Assembly (NCBI RefSeq): GCF_049651205.1
Contig: NZ_JBASBR010000018.1
Coordinates: forward strand, 124,001 to 188,000
Direction: 5' to 3'
Length of the DNA stretch: 64,000 bases
Source: Castellaniella sp049651205
GTDB taxonomy: Bacteria; Pseudomonadota; Gammaproteobacteria; Burkholderiales; Burkholderiaceae_B
The notes beneath the pieces were generated by a model, which was not told the DNA's origin, did not search any database, and saw only the letters and a program-made list of their open reading frames with translations. Below, piece by piece: positions 1 to 9,244 of this stretch. Positions within the stretch are counted from its first letter, which is position 1, and every line of letters begins with the position of its first letter. Made by a program: the position numbers and the translations under genes.

Positions 1-1526
1 ACGAATTCGTCGGCACTGGTGTGTGCCACGAGATCGTCCGTGCGCGCGGCCTGTTTCAGGCGCGTACCAACTTCGATCAGGATCTGGTCGCCCCCACCGT
101 AGCCCAGTGTTTCGTTGACATGCTGAAAGTTGTCCAGATCCAGCTGGATCAGGGCACTGTAGCTGTCATCGTGGGCAGTGCGCGCCATCAATGACCGCAT
201 GTGCTCCAGCGCCTTGCGCCGGTTGGGCAGCTTGGTGAGGTGATCGTGGCTGGATAGATACAGGACGGTTTGCTCAGCCTGCAGACGGTCGGTGATGTCG
301 GTGGCCACCACGCCGATGGCTTCCACGGTACCGTCGCTAGCCAACAGGGGTGCCTTGATACTGATGAAATTGCGTGTCTCTTGGGTGTCCGGGCGCTTCA
401 GAATTTGTTGCACCACAGTGCGGCTGCGGGTCTCGACGATGGCACGATCGCTTTGCTGGATGAAATCCAGGGAGGTCTTGTCGGTGATGAAGTCTGCGTC
501 TGTATGGCCTGCCATTTGCCCCAGGCCCACACCCATGAATGACTCCAGTGTGTGGTTGGCAAACGTGTAGCGGCCATCGGGCGACTTGATGCTGACAATG
601 GCATCTATGCTGTCCAGGATGACGTTCAGCCGTCGTTCGCTGGTGCGCATCTGTGCACATTCGCGCCGTGACCGGACAAGCAACCACCCGGTTGTAAGGG
701 AAATGATTGCCAGCAACAGAGCCAGGCCGGCTGCCAGCCAGAATGCGCTATCTGTGCGTGGTGCGGGCGCTACTGGTGCTCGCCATTGGTTCAGGATACG
801 GAAATAAAATGACTGTGGATTGGCCTGCCACAGTGCCAGGTGTTTATCAATGGCGGCAAGCACCTCGGGGTGTGTGCCCTTGCGGGTAGCAAAGAAAGCC
901 TGCGTAGGCTGAAACACCAGGGGTGTACTGACCAGCCCGTAATCGCGTGCGGTGAGTTCACCCACATAAAAATCTGCTGCAACGGCATCAGCATGTTGCC
1001 GCTGTACCATCTGGAAGCCTTCTTCCAGGTGCTGTACGGGAGTCAGGCGGGCATCAACGCCCAGGCCTTTCAGTGTGCTTGTCAGGTAATCCTGTTGGGC
1101 AGACCCGGCCAGCACCGCAACAGTAAGGCCCGAGAGATCGGTGATTGCCTGGATCTTGCTGCCTGGGCGCGTATACATCTGCGACCAGCTGTGCAAGGCG
1201 GCAATATGATGGAAGCCCAGGGTTTCGGCGCGGGCCGGCGAAAAATAAACATCCGGCAGCACGTCGATGGTGCCGTCTTGCAGCCAATGCATGCACTGCT
1301 GCCAGCTACAGGATGTGGTATGCAGCGTCCAGCCTTCCTGCCGGGCGATTTCTTTTAAAAGCTGGCCCAGAATGCCGGCGGGTTGGCCGGCCTCATCCAC
1401 GAAGACATCTGGCTTTTGGTCGTAGATGCCTATCTTTAGCGTCAGGGCACGGGCTTGCAGGCTGACCATGCCCACGCATATCAGCAAGGTAAGCCGGGCT
1501 ATCGCAAGAATCGGACGGAGCGTCAT
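1..1526 (-). CDS. Periplasmic-binding-domain / PAS / GGDEF membrane sensor protein (partial, C-terminus outside window)
   Basis: Reading frame open from an ATG at 1526 to the window edge, at least 508 residues. Hand translation shows a signal peptide (residues 1-22), an extracytoplasmic solute-binding domain of the amino-acid-binding (SBP_bac_3) type to about residue 240, one transmembrane helix near 260-282, a PAS domain about 295-400 and the start of a GGDEF domain (HDHLTKLPNRR). At the edge the signature loop reads TSADEF rather than GGDEF, so the cyclase site looks degenerate and an EAL domain may follow outside the window. The inferred role is ligand sensing coupled to cyclic-di-GMP metabolism or to a GTP-binding switch. 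The gene is divergent from kbl across 167 bp. Confidence 0.8.
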   Translation of the reverse strand, partial: MTLRPILAIARLTLLICVGMVSLQARALTLKIGIYDQKPDVFVDEAGQPAGILGQLLKEIARQEGWTLHTTSCSWQQCMHWLQDGTIDVLPDVYFSPARAETLGFHHIAALHSWSQMYTRPGSKIQAITDLSGLTVAVLAGSAQQDYLTSTLKGLGVDARLTPVQHLEEGFQMVQRQHADAVAADFYVGELTARDYGLVSTPLVFQPTQAFFATRKGTHPEVLAAIDKHLALWQANPQSFYFRILNQWRAPVAPAPRTDSAFWLAAGLALLLAIISLTTGWLLVRSRRECAQMRTSERRLNVILDSIDAIVSIKSPDGRYTFANHTLESFMGVGLGQMAGHTDADFITDKTSLDFIQQSDRAIVETRSRTVVQQILKRPDTQETRNFISIKAPLLASDGTVEAIGVVATDITDRLQAEQTVLYLSSHDHLTKLPNRRKALEHMRSLMARTAHDDSYSALIQLDLDNFQHVNETLGYGGGDQILIEVGTRLKQAARTDDLVAHTSADEF

Positions 1527-1543
1527 GGCATTAGAGGGCTGGA

Positions 1544-1580
1544 TGCAACTAATGTTGCAATGATACGGGCAAGCGTTGCA
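1544..1580. promoter_or_regulatory. Inverted and direct repeat in the kbl/sensor divergent region
   Basis: TGCAAC-TAAT-GTTGCA at 1544-1559 is a perfect inverted repeat, and GTTGCA recurs at 1575-1580, 21 bp (two helical turns) on. It lies between two divergent starts, so it may be an operator for kbl-tdh, for the sensor gene, or for both. The binding protein is unknown. A possible -10 (TACAAT, 1652-1657) sits 36 bp before kbl without a convincing -35. Confidence 0.35.
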
Positions 1581-1693
1581 AGACAAAGAGGCGCACTGAC
1601 GGTCAGATTGTCAACAGTTTCGGCCATTATGGAACGAAACCGACGCCGGCGTACAATGCGAACAGATTTCAGCATGCCCCAAAAAGGTGACTC

Positions 1694-2899
1694 ATGTCCA
1701 AGGCATTTCTTGCCGATGTGCAGACTCAGATCGAGCAACTGCAGGCCGATGGATTCTATAAATCCGAGCGCATCATCGCCAGCCAGCAGGCGGCCCGTAT
1801 TCAACTGTCCAATGGCGCTCGGGTATTGAATTTTTGCGCCAACAACTATCTTGGTCTGGCCAATGATCCGCGCCTGATACAGGCAGCACAGGCGGGCCTC
1901 GAGAAAAACGGCTTTGGGATGGCCTCGGTGCGATTCATCTGCGGGACACAATCGGGGCACAAGGCGCTCGAGGCCGATCTGGCCCGTTGGCTGGGGATGG
2001 GTGATGCCATCTTGTATTCCAGCTGCTTTGACGCCAATGGCGGCCTCTTCGAAGCGCTGCTAGGCGAGCAGGATGCCATCATCAGTGATGCCCTCAATCA
2101 TGCCAGCATCATCGACGGCGTGCGCCTGTGCAAGGCGCGACGCTATCGCTACACCAATAACGACATGGCAGATTTGCGTGCGCAGCTGCAGGCTGCACGC
2201 AATCAGGGTGCCCGACATCTGATGATTGCCACCGATGGCGTGTTTTCGATGGATGGCATCATTGCCAATCTGTCGGCTATCTGCGATCTGGCGGACGAAT
2301 TCGACGCTTTGGTGATGGTGGATGATTCGCATGCCGTGGGATTTATCGGTGATGGCGGGCGTGGTACACCAGAATACTGTGGTGTGCAGGGGCGTGTGGA
2401 TATTCTCACCGGCACACTGGGCAAGGCGCTCGGCGGCGCATCGGGGGGCTATGTGGCAGCAGATGCCGCCATTGTCGATTTGCTGCGTCAGCGCTCACGG
2501 CCTTATCTGTTTTCCAATACTCTGGCGCCGTCTATCGTGGCAGCCTCGCAAGCGGTACTTGCTTTGCTGCAAAGCCCTGAAGGCCAGGCCTTGCGTGCGC
2601 AAGTGCAGCAAAATGGCCAGCGCTTCCGTCAGGCGATGCAGGCGCTGGGCTTCTCGCTGGTGCCGGGCGACCATCCGATCATTCCCGTCATGCTGGGAGA
2701 CGCCAGCCTGGCCACGCAGATGGCGGATGCCCTGTTGCAGGCGGGTGTGTATGTCATCGGGTTTTCTTATCCGGTTGTCCCCAAGGGACAGGCACGTATT
2801 CGCACGCAAATGAGTGCAGCACACACGGCCGAGGATATTGATTACGCGGTGCAGGCTTTTGCCCGGGTGGGGCGCACACTGGGTGTACTGGCCACCTAG
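1694..2899 (+). CDS. kbl: 2-amino-3-ketobutyrate CoA ligase (glycine C-acetyltransferase)
   Basis: A 401-residue PLP-dependent alpha-oxoamine synthase. It cleaves 2-amino-3-ketobutyrate with CoA to glycine and acetyl-CoA, the second step of threonine catabolism. The PLP lysine is Lys244 in GTLGKALGGASGGY, the same number as in the E. coli enzyme. DDSHAVGFIGDGGRG is the conserved aspartate/histidine PLP region. The ATG at 1694 follows AAAGGTGA at good spacing. tdh follows 74 bp later and supplies the substrate, so the two form an operon. Length is normal for the family. Confidence 0.95.
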   Translation: MSKAFLADVQTQIEQLQADGFYKSERIIASQQAARIQLSNGARVLNFCANNYLGLANDPRLIQAAQAGLEKNGFGMASVRFICGTQSGHKALEADLARWLGMGDAILYSSCFDANGGLFEALLGEQDAIISDALNHASIIDGVRLCKARRYRYTNNDMADLRAQLQAARNQGARHLMIATDGVFSMDGIIANLSAICDLADEFDALVMVDDSHAVGFIGDGGRGTPEYCGVQGRVDILTGTLGKALGGASGGYVAADAAIVDLLRQRSRPYLFSNTLAPSIVAASQAVLALLQSPEGQALRAQVQQNGQRFRQAMQALGFSLVPGDHPIIPVMLGDASLATQMADALLQAGVYVIGFSYPVVPKGQARIRTQMSAAHTAEDIDYAVQAFARVGRTLGVLAT

Positions 2900-2973
2900 T
2901 ATTTATCGCATCGCATGTTTGCAGGATTTGCCGGCAGATCACCTGTCGATATTCAATTTTATCTGGAGCTTTC

Positions 2974-4002
2974 ATGAAAGCATTGGCCAAGATGCAGGCA
3001 GGTCCCGGGCTGGAGATGGTCGATGTGCCCAAGCCTGTCATGGGTCACAATGATCTGTTGATCAAGATTCGCAAGACAGCCATTTGCGGCACGGATATCC
3101 ATATCTGGAAATGGGATGAGTGGGCGGCCAAAACAATCCCTGTGCCTATGCATGTGGGGCACGAGTATGTGGGCGAGGTGGTGGGTGTCGGTCAGGAGGT
3201 TCAGGGTTTTCACATTGGCGATCGCGTGTCCGGCGAGGGCCACATTACGTGCGGGCATTGCCGAAACTGCCGTGCGGGACGACGCCATCTGTGTCGCAAT
3301 ACGCAGGGCGTTGGCGTCAACCGCCCAGGCGCGTTTGCCGAGTATCTGGTGATCCCTGCCTTTAATGCGTTTCGCATTCCCGACGACGTCCCGGACGATC
3401 TTGCCGCCATTTTTGATCCCTACGGCAATGCAACGCACACGGCGCTGGCGTTTGATCTCGTGGGTGAAGACGTGCTGATCACCGGCGCGGGTCCGATTGG
3501 TGCCATGGCGGCAGCCATCGCGCGTCACGTGGGTGCCCGCAATGTCGTGATCACCGACGTAAACGACTATCGCCTGGATCTTGCCGCCCGGATGGGTGCC
3601 AGCCGTACCGTCAATGTGGCACGAGAAGATTTGCGGTCTGTGATGCAGCAGCTGGGCATGGCAGAAGGCTTCGATGTGGGTCTGGAGATGTCTGGGGTGC
3701 CCAGCGCCTTTGCCTCCATGCTCGAGCAAATGAATCACGGCGGCAGGATTGCCATGCTTGGCATCTTGCCGGATGGCGTGGGCGCAGCCTGGAGCCAGGT
3801 GATCTTCAAGGGTTTGGAGATCAAGGGCATTTATGGCCGCCAGATGTTTGAAACCTGGTACAAGATGGTGGCCATGCTGCAAAGTGGCCTGGATCTGTCT
3901 CCCATCCTCACGCACCAGTTTCCGGTGGACGACTATCGTCAGGGCTTCGAAGCCATGCTCTCGGGCCAAAGTGGCAAAGTCATTCTTGATTGGGCGGCCT
4001 AG
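2974..4002 (+). CDS. tdh: L-threonine 3-dehydrogenase
   Basis: A 342-residue zinc-dependent medium-chain dehydrogenase that oxidises L-threonine to 2-amino-3-ketobutyrate with NAD+. Catalytic zinc ligand Cys38 lies in AICGTDIHIW. Four structural-zinc cysteines sit in CGHCRNCRAGRRHLC near residue 100, and the NAD fold is marked by GAGPIGAMAAA. The start is preceded by GGAG at 2965-2968. The product is handed to Kbl, encoded upstream. The gene converges on the asparaginase gene across 87 bp that hold only a short GC-rich stem (CCAGGC/GCCTGG at 4025-4039) without a T run. Confidence 0.95.
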   Translation: MKALAKMQAGPGLEMVDVPKPVMGHNDLLIKIRKTAICGTDIHIWKWDEWAAKTIPVPMHVGHEYVGEVVGVGQEVQGFHIGDRVSGEGHITCGHCRNCRAGRRHLCRNTQGVGVNRPGAFAEYLVIPAFNAFRIPDDVPDDLAAIFDPYGNATHTALAFDLVGEDVLITGAGPIGAMAAAIARHVGARNVVITDVNDYRLDLAARMGASRTVNVAREDLRSVMQQLGMAEGFDVGLEMSGVPSAFASMLEQMNHGGRIAMLGILPDGVGAAWSQVIFKGLEIKGIYGRQMFETWYKMVAMLQSGLDLSPILTHQFPVDDYRQGFEAMLSGQSGKVILDWAA

Positions 4003-4089
4003 CCTGTATTACTTATGTGTGTGGCCAGGCCAAGCCTGGATGGCCGGCCACAAGCAGGCAACGGGTGGTACTGGCGTGTGCTTGCAGGC

Positions 4090-5064
4090 TTATAGCGCCC
4101 GCAGCAACTGGCCGATACTGGTGTGATCCATCCCTCTGGCCAATGCCAGCCGCAGGGCAACACGGGTTTGCAGCGGGTTGAGATCATGGGCGGCCAGCAG
4201 GCCGTCGGTGGCATCCGACGCTTTTGGCGTGACACTGCCGCGCGGCACACGGCTGGCGCGCACGCACACCACGCCGCGATTGATGGCCAGCCGGCAGCCC
4301 CGCAAGGCGGCTGGGCTAAGGCTGCCATTGCCCATGCCGGCAACCACGATGCCCTGTACTTTAGCCCGCACGGCGGCTTGATAGACGTGCAGCGGGGCAT
4401 CCTGGTAATCGTAAAGGATGTCTACCGCAGGTAGCGCACGCAGGCCACGCGCCGAAAACAGCAGGTGTGAAGGCATAGGTGCCGCAGCCAGGTGAAAGCG
4501 TACCTGGCCGTCACACACATGGCCCAGTATCCCAAGCCCGTCGTGCCCAAAGGCATCGGTGCGGCTGGTGTGCTGCTTGGTGCACAGCCGTGCGGCAAGG
4601 ATATTGTCGTTAAACACGACAAGCACGCCCCGGCCGGTGCTATCCGGATGTGCGGCAACCCGCAGGGCATTCAGCAAATTAAGTGGCCCATCGGCGCTGG
4701 GTGCAGAAGCCGGACGCATGGCACCCACCAGAACCACGGGCTTGTCGGTGGGAGTGGTGAGGTGCAGAAAAAAGGCGGTTTCTTCGAGGCTGTCGGTGCC
4801 GTGGGTAATGACAATGCCATCAATGGAAGAATCGCGGCTGGCCTGCCCGACACGGCGGGCCAGTTGCAGGATGTCAGCCGTACGCAATGCCCGGCTATCG
4901 AGATTGAAGGGCTGCTCGCAGTGGATATCGGCAATCCGGCTGGCCCCCGGGACGGCGGCCAGCATGGATTCGATGCCCTCGGTAACCTGGTAGTCGGTCA
5001 GACGATGGGCATCGGTGGTGGCGGCAATGGTGCCGCCGGTGCCGATCAGCAGCAGATTGGCCAT
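4090..5064 (-). CDS. L-asparaginase
   Basis: A 324-residue asparaginase/glutaminase-family amidohydrolase, asparagine to aspartate plus ammonia. The nucleophile loop is GTGGTIA with Thr9; the second catalytic motif HGTDSLEETA places Thr90-Asp91; VLVGAMRPASAPSADG is the lysine loop. There is no signal peptide, so it is predicted cytoplasmic. The open frame extends further upstream into the glutamate dehydrogenase gene, but the ATG at 5064 overlaps that gene's TGA by one base (TGATG), fits the family N-terminus and implies translational coupling. The pair links asparagine and glutamate nitrogen metabolism. Confidence 0.9.
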   Translation of the reverse strand: MANLLLIGTGGTIAATTDAHRLTDYQVTEGIESMLAAVPGASRIADIHCEQPFNLDSRALRTADILQLARRVGQASRDSSIDGIVITHGTDSLEETAFFLHLTTPTDKPVVLVGAMRPASAPSADGPLNLLNALRVAAHPDSTGRGVLVVFNDNILAARLCTKQHTSRTDAFGHDGLGILGHVCDGQVRFHLAAAPMPSHLLFSARGLRALPAVDILYDYQDAPLHVYQAAVRAKVQGIVVAGMGNGSLSPAALRGCRLAINRGVVCVRASRVPRGSVTPKASDATDGLLAAHDLNPLQTRVALRLALARGMDHTSIGQLLRAL

Positions 5065-6353
5065 CAGGGGTACAGGCCGCGCACCTGACGGGCTTCGAGA
5101 ATACGCGTGCAGGCAACGATAAAGGCCGCTGTACGCAGCGATACGCCATGCTGACGGGCAACACCCGACATGGCGCTGTAGGCGGCCCGCATCATGGCTT
5201 CGAGGCGGTGGTTGATTTCCTGCTCTGTCCAGAAGAAGCTGGAGAAATCCTGTACCCACTCGAAGTAGCTGACTGTGACCCCACCGGCGTTGGCCACCAC
5301 ATCAGGCACGATCACCGTACCCTTGGCCGAGATGATGTCATCGGCTTCAGGGGTGGTTGGGCCGTTGGCGCCTTCAACCAGAATGCGGGTGTGAATCAGA
5401 TCGGCGTTGTCGCGCGTGATCTGGCCTTCAAGGGCTGCCGGGATCAGGATGTCGGTTTCGAGCGACCAGAACTCGGTGGGGCTGAGTGTTTGGCAACCAG
5501 GCGTGCCGGCAATGCCGCCGGTTTCGTGCACGTGTTCGATCAGGCCGGGGATGTTCAGGCCGCGCTCGTCATAGACGATGCCGGTGTGGTCGTAGACGGC
5601 TACCACGAGGGCGCCGGCATCATGAAACAGCCGGGCTGCCGTGCCACCTACATTACCAAAACCCTGGATGGCGACGCGGGCACCTTTGATGTCGATACCG
5701 GATTCTCGGGCGGCTTCGCAGGCGATGACGTAGACGCCGCGGCCGGTGGCTTCGACGCGCCCCAGGCTGCCGCCCAGTGATACCGGTTTGCCTGTCACCA
5801 CGCCGGTGGTGGTGCGTCCCTCGTTCATCGAGTAGGTGTCCATCATCCAGGCCATGATCTGGCCGTTGGTGTTGACGTCAGGGGCGGGGATATCTTTGGC
5901 AGGCCCGATGATGTCGTGGATTTCACTGGTGTAGCGGCGTGTGATGCGCTCGAGCTCGGATTGCGAGTGTTGGCGGGGGTCAATGCGGATACCTCCCTTG
6001 GCACCGCCAAAGGGCAGGTTGACTGCGGCTGATTTCACGGACATCCAGGCCGACAGGGCCATGACTTCAGAGAGAGTGACATCCTGGTGAAACCGCACGC
6101 CGCCCTTACCAGGCCCGCGCGAGGTGTTGTGTTGTACACGATAGCCTTCAAAGTGCGCGATCTCGCCGTTGTCGAGTTCGACGGGCACATCGACAATCAG
6201 GATGCGTTTGGGACGTTTGAGGGTTTCCACCCAGCGGGCCAGGTTGCCCAGATAGGGAGTCACCCGGTCTACCTGCTCTAGATAGATGCCCCACGGGCCC
6301 GGGTGAGCAGCATCCATGTAAGAGGGCAAGGTATGGGTGTGAGAGTCAGCCAT
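5064..6353 (-). CDS. gdhA: Glutamate dehydrogenase
   Basis: A 429-residue hexameric-type glutamate dehydrogenase interconverting glutamate and 2-oxoglutarate plus ammonia. It shows the substrate motifs RGPGKGGVRFH and NLPFGGAKGGIRIDP (catalytic lysine) and a Rossmann motif GFGNVGGTAARLF. Length matches bacterial enzymes of about 430 residues. The start at 6353 (MADSHTH) is chosen over a further upstream codon because the family begins near there and AAGG precedes it. Cofactor preference cannot be read securely. The last base of its stop codon is shared with the asparaginase start codon. Confidence 0.9.
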   Translation of the reverse strand: MADSHTHTLPSYMDAAHPGPWGIYLEQVDRVTPYLGNLARWVETLKRPKRILIVDVPVELDNGEIAHFEGYRVQHNTSRGPGKGGVRFHQDVTLSEVMALSAWMSVKSAAVNLPFGGAKGGIRIDPRQHSQSELERITRRYTSEIHDIIGPAKDIPAPDVNTNGQIMAWMMDTYSMNEGRTTTGVVTGKPVSLGGSLGRVEATGRGVYVIACEAARESGIDIKGARVAIQGFGNVGGTAARLFHDAGALVVAVYDHTGIVYDERGLNIPGLIEHVHETGGIAGTPGCQTLSPTEFWSLETDILIPAALEGQITRDNADLIHTRILVEGANGPTTPEADDIISAKGTVIVPDVVANAGGVTVSYFEWVQDFSSFFWTEQEINHRLEAMMRAAYSAMSGVARQHGVSLRTAAFIVACTRILEARQVRGLYP

Positions 6354-6465
6354 GAGTACAGCCTTTTTTATGAGTTCAAAAGTGACAAGGACATGCAACC
6401 GTCACCATTTTAGTGCCACGTTTGATTCTGTGTCAGGACTACAGGTGGTCAAAGGGGTTTGCGGT

Positions 6466-7140
6466 TTAGATTTCGTAGTGCTTCAGGCCGTCGAGGTTAA
6501 GCACCTGGACGGCGCCGTATTCGATTTTCAGGAGCCCGGCAGATTCCAGGGTACGAAGCGCCTGGTTGGTGCGCTGGCGCGAAATACGGGCCAGATAACC
6601 GATTTCTTCTTGAGTGATGTCCAGGCGTGTTGAGTTGCCGGGATACAGCAGGGGGTTGAAAAGTTCAGCCAGGCAACGTGCCACCCGGCCATCGGGAGCC
6701 AGTAGACGGTCGTGCTCGGCCTTGCCAATAAACTGGGCCACGCGTTCGTTGAGCTGATGCAGCAAAAAGCGGTTGAACGGGATGCTGTTATCGAGCAACC
6801 AATTGAAGGTATCTCCACGCAGCCGTGCGATGGTGCTGCGCCGCAACGCAATAATGTCGTACTTGCGGGCCTCGCGTTTCAGCAGCGACCCCTCTCCGAT
6901 CCAGCCGCCTGCCGGCACGCCCGTGAGTGAAGCCAGTTTGCCGTCGGCGTTGCCCACAGACACCTTGATCAAGCCATCCAGCACACCAATCCAGGCGCCG
7001 GCCACGACGCCCTTGTGCTCGATGATGGTGCCGGCATCCACCTGTGCGACGGTGGTGTCCTGAACCACCCGGGCCTGCTGGGCATCGTCCAGGAGGTCGA
7101 ACCAGGCGGCATGCTGCTGCAAAGACTCTGACAGGTTCAT
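6466..7140 (-). CDS. Crp/Fnr-family transcriptional regulator
   Basis: A 224-residue protein with a cyclic-nucleotide-binding-type beta-barrel (about residues 15-135) and a C-terminal winged helix (about 150-215) carrying the motif ITQEEIGYLARISRQRTNQAL. No Fnr-type N-terminal cysteine cluster is present, so oxygen sensing through Fe-S is not supported. The ligand is unknown. A perfect TGTCA-N6-TGACA site lies 28 bp upstream of its start, between it and the divergent acyl-CoA ligase/liv operon, suggesting autoregulation and control of that operon. It lies 112 bp upstream of gdhA on the same strand. Confidence 0.85.
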   Translation of the reverse strand: MNLSESLQQHAAWFDLLDDAQQARVVQDTTVAQVDAGTIIEHKGVVAGAWIGVLDGLIKVSVGNADGKLASLTGVPAGGWIGEGSLLKREARKYDIIALRRSTIARLRGDTFNWLLDNSIPFNRFLLHQLNERVAQFIGKAEHDRLLAPDGRVARCLAELFNPLLYPGNSTRLDITQEEIGYLARISRQRTNQALRTLESAGLLKIEYGAVQVLNLDGLKHYEI

Positions 7141-7167
7141 GGGGAATTACCCTAGATCATGTATGAA

Positions 7168-7183
7168 TGTCATATGTGTGACA
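7168..7183. promoter_or_regulatory. Crp/Fnr-type palindromic operator
   Basis: TGTCA at 7168-7172 and TGACA at 7179-7183 form a perfect 5+6+5 palindrome with the half-site spacing of Crp/Fnr operators. It lies between the divergent regulator gene (start 7140) and the ligase/liv operon (start 7283). That this regulator binds it is inferred. Confidence 0.5.
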
Positions 7184-7282
7184 GTTGCCTCTGTGCGTGC
7201 CCTGTACCTTAGTTGCATCGCCCGAGAGAGGCGCCCCATGCAGTACTTGGCGTGGTTGTCCACGTCAGTCCAAGGAGACATC

Positions 7283-9244
7283 ATGGTACAGGAATCCGCC
7301 GCCGCGGTAACTTTTCCCGCCTTGTTGATGCATCATGCCGCCGTGCGTGGCCACCGTCCGGCGATTCGCGAAAAAGACCTTGGTATCTGGCAGACACTTA
7401 CCTGGAAACAGGTGGCCGACGAAGTCTTGCGCGTGGCGGCCGGGCTGGCAGATCTGGGTGTGGCGGCTGGCGAGCACGTGGGCGTGGTAGGAGAAAACCG
7501 TCCACGCCTGTATATGGCCATGATGGCCACCCAATGCCTTGGGGCGATCCCTGTGCCTTTGTACCAGGATGCTGTGGCCGAAGAAATGGCCTATGTCCTG
7601 CAAGATGCCGAAATCGGTGTGGTGGTGGTCGAAGACCAAGAGCAGCTCGACAAAATGATCGAGGTCTCCGACCGCTGTACGGCCATCCGTGCATTGGTCT
7701 ATGACGATCCGCGTGGCCTGCGTCATTATCAGGATCCGCGGCTGCTGTCCTGGGAAGCCCTGCTGCAGCGAGGCGATCAGCACACTGCTGCCCACCCCGA
7801 TGCAATCAACCAGCGGATGGCGGCCATAGGCCCCCAGGATACCGCCGCCATGTTTTACACCTCTGGCACCACGGGCAAGCCCAAGGGGGTGGTGCTCAGT
7901 CACCATGCCCTGATCGACCGCGCACGTGCCATCGAGCGCTTCGAGGGCCTCACCGACCACGAAGACGTGCTGGCCTATTTGCCGCCGGCCTGGATTGGCC
8001 AAAACATGTTCTCCTATACCCAGGTACTCACTACAGGGTTTACGGTCAATCATCCAGAGTCTCCCGAAACCGTCGCCATCGACATGCGGGACATCGGGCC
8101 TACGTATTATTTTGCACCCCCCCGCGTATTAGAAGGTTTGCTCACGCACGTCATGATCCGCATGGAAGACGCCGGCCGCTTCAAGCGCTGGCTGTTTCAT
8201 CGTGCCATGGGCCTGGCCCGTCGGGTGGGGGCCCATGTGCTGGACAACGATGGCACTGTCGGTGCCTGGGATCGCTTCAAGTACGCATTGGGCGATCTGC
8301 TGGTTTACGGGCCGTTGCGCAATACCCTGGGCATGAGCCGCGTACGGGTGGCCTATACAGCCGGTGAAGCCATCGGCCCCGATCTCTTTGTGTTCTACCG
8401 CTCCATCGGCATCAACCTGAAGCAGCTGTATGGGTCGACAGAAACCTCTGTGTTTGTGTGTGTGCAGGCTAATGGGCAGGTGCGCGACGACACTGTCGGC
8501 CCGCCTTGCGAAGGTGTAGAGATCCGGGTGGCCGATAACGGCGAAATCCAGTTGCGCAGCCCCGGGCTGTTTACCGGTTATTACCGCAACGATACCGCCA
8601 CAGCAGAGTCCTATACCGATGACGGCTGGTATCACACGGGTGATGCCGGCTACCTCGACACCGACGGCCAGCTCAAGATCATCGATCGCGCCAAGGATGT
8701 GGGCCGTCTGGCTGACGGCAGCCTGTTTGCCCCAAAGTACATCGAGAACAAGCTCAAGTTTTTCCCCTTCATCAAAGAGGTCGTGGTTTTTGGGGCCGAT
8801 CGCCCGGAGGTCTGCGCCTTCATCAACATCGACCTCGAAGCCGTGGGTAACTGGGCCGAGCGCCGCGGCCTGCCTTATGCCGGCTACACCGATCTCGCTT
8901 CCAAGGACGAGGTCTATGGCGTCATCCGCGAGTGTGTCGAGCAGGTAAATCGCGACCTCTCCCAGGATCCCAAAATGTCGGCGTCCCAGGTGGCGCGTTT
9001 TCTGATCCTGCACAAAGAGCTGGATCCCGACGACGACGAGCTGACCCGTACCCGCAAGGTTCGCCGGGCGTTTATTGCCCAGAAATATGAAGTGCTGGTC
9101 GAGGCTCTCTTTGCGGGGCGCGAGCGCCAGTACATCGAAACCGAGGTCAAGTTCGAAGATGGCCGGGTTGGGCGTATTTCGGCCAACCTGCGCATAGAAC
9201 CTGCCGCTGTGGTGGCCCCAGAACCCCTCAAAAAGGTAGCCTGA
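7283..9244 (+). CDS. AMP-dependent acyl-CoA synthetase, long-chain (FadD-like), liv-operon associated
   Basis: A 653-residue ANL-superfamily ligase that activates a carboxylic acid as acyl-AMP and then acyl-CoA. The P-loop is FYTSGTTGKPKGVVLSH, the A5 motif YGSTETS, the A7 motif WYHTGDAGYLD, and a hinge KIIDRAKDVGRL is present. The ATG at 7283 is preceded by AAGGAG at 7272-7277; the frame extends upstream but without family similarity. It abuts livG (TGA directly followed by ATG), so it belongs to the transporter operon. Its substrate is probably the acid imported by the adjacent transporter. The exact substrate is not readable. Confidence 0.85.
   Translation: MVQESAAAVTFPALLMHHAAVRGHRPAIREKDLGIWQTLTWKQVADEVLRVAAGLADLGVAAGEHVGVVGENRPRLYMAMMATQCLGAIPVPLYQDAVAEEMAYVLQDAEIGVVVVEDQEQLDKMIEVSDRCTAIRALVYDDPRGLRHYQDPRLLSWEALLQRGDQHTAAHPDAINQRMAAIGPQDTAAMFYTSGTTGKPKGVVLSHHALIDRARAIERFEGLTDHEDVLAYLPPAWIGQNMFSYTQVLTTGFTVNHPESPETVAIDMRDIGPTYYFAPPRVLEGLLTHVMIRMEDAGRFKRWLFHRAMGLARRVGAHVLDNDGTVGAWDRFKYALGDLLVYGPLRNTLGMSRVRVAYTAGEAIGPDLFVFYRSIGINLKQLYGSTETSVFVCVQANGQVRDDTVGPPCEGVEIRVADNGEIQLRSPGLFTGYYRNDTATAESYTDDGWYHTGDAGYLDTDGQLKIIDRAKDVGRLADGSLFAPKYIENKLKFFPFIKEVVVFGADRPEVCAFINIDLEAVGNWAERRGLPYAGYTDLASKDEVYGVIRECVEQVNRDLSQDPKMSASQVARFLILHKELDPDDDELTRTRKVRRAFIAQKYEVLVEALFAGRERQYIETEVKFEDGRVGRISANLRIEPAAVVAPEPLKKVA

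Noticed and set aside
2959..3969. Long minus-strand open frame antisense to tdh
   Set aside because: Shadow of a GC-rich gene; no recognisable domains, while tdh on the plus strand has all catalytic residues.
4021..4051. GC-rich hairpin as terminator between tdh and the asparaginase gene
   Set aside because: Short nested stems with no T run on either strand; not convincing as a terminator.
8129..9013. Minus-strand open frame antisense to the FadD-like ligase
   Set aside because: No family features; produced by codon bias of the real gene.
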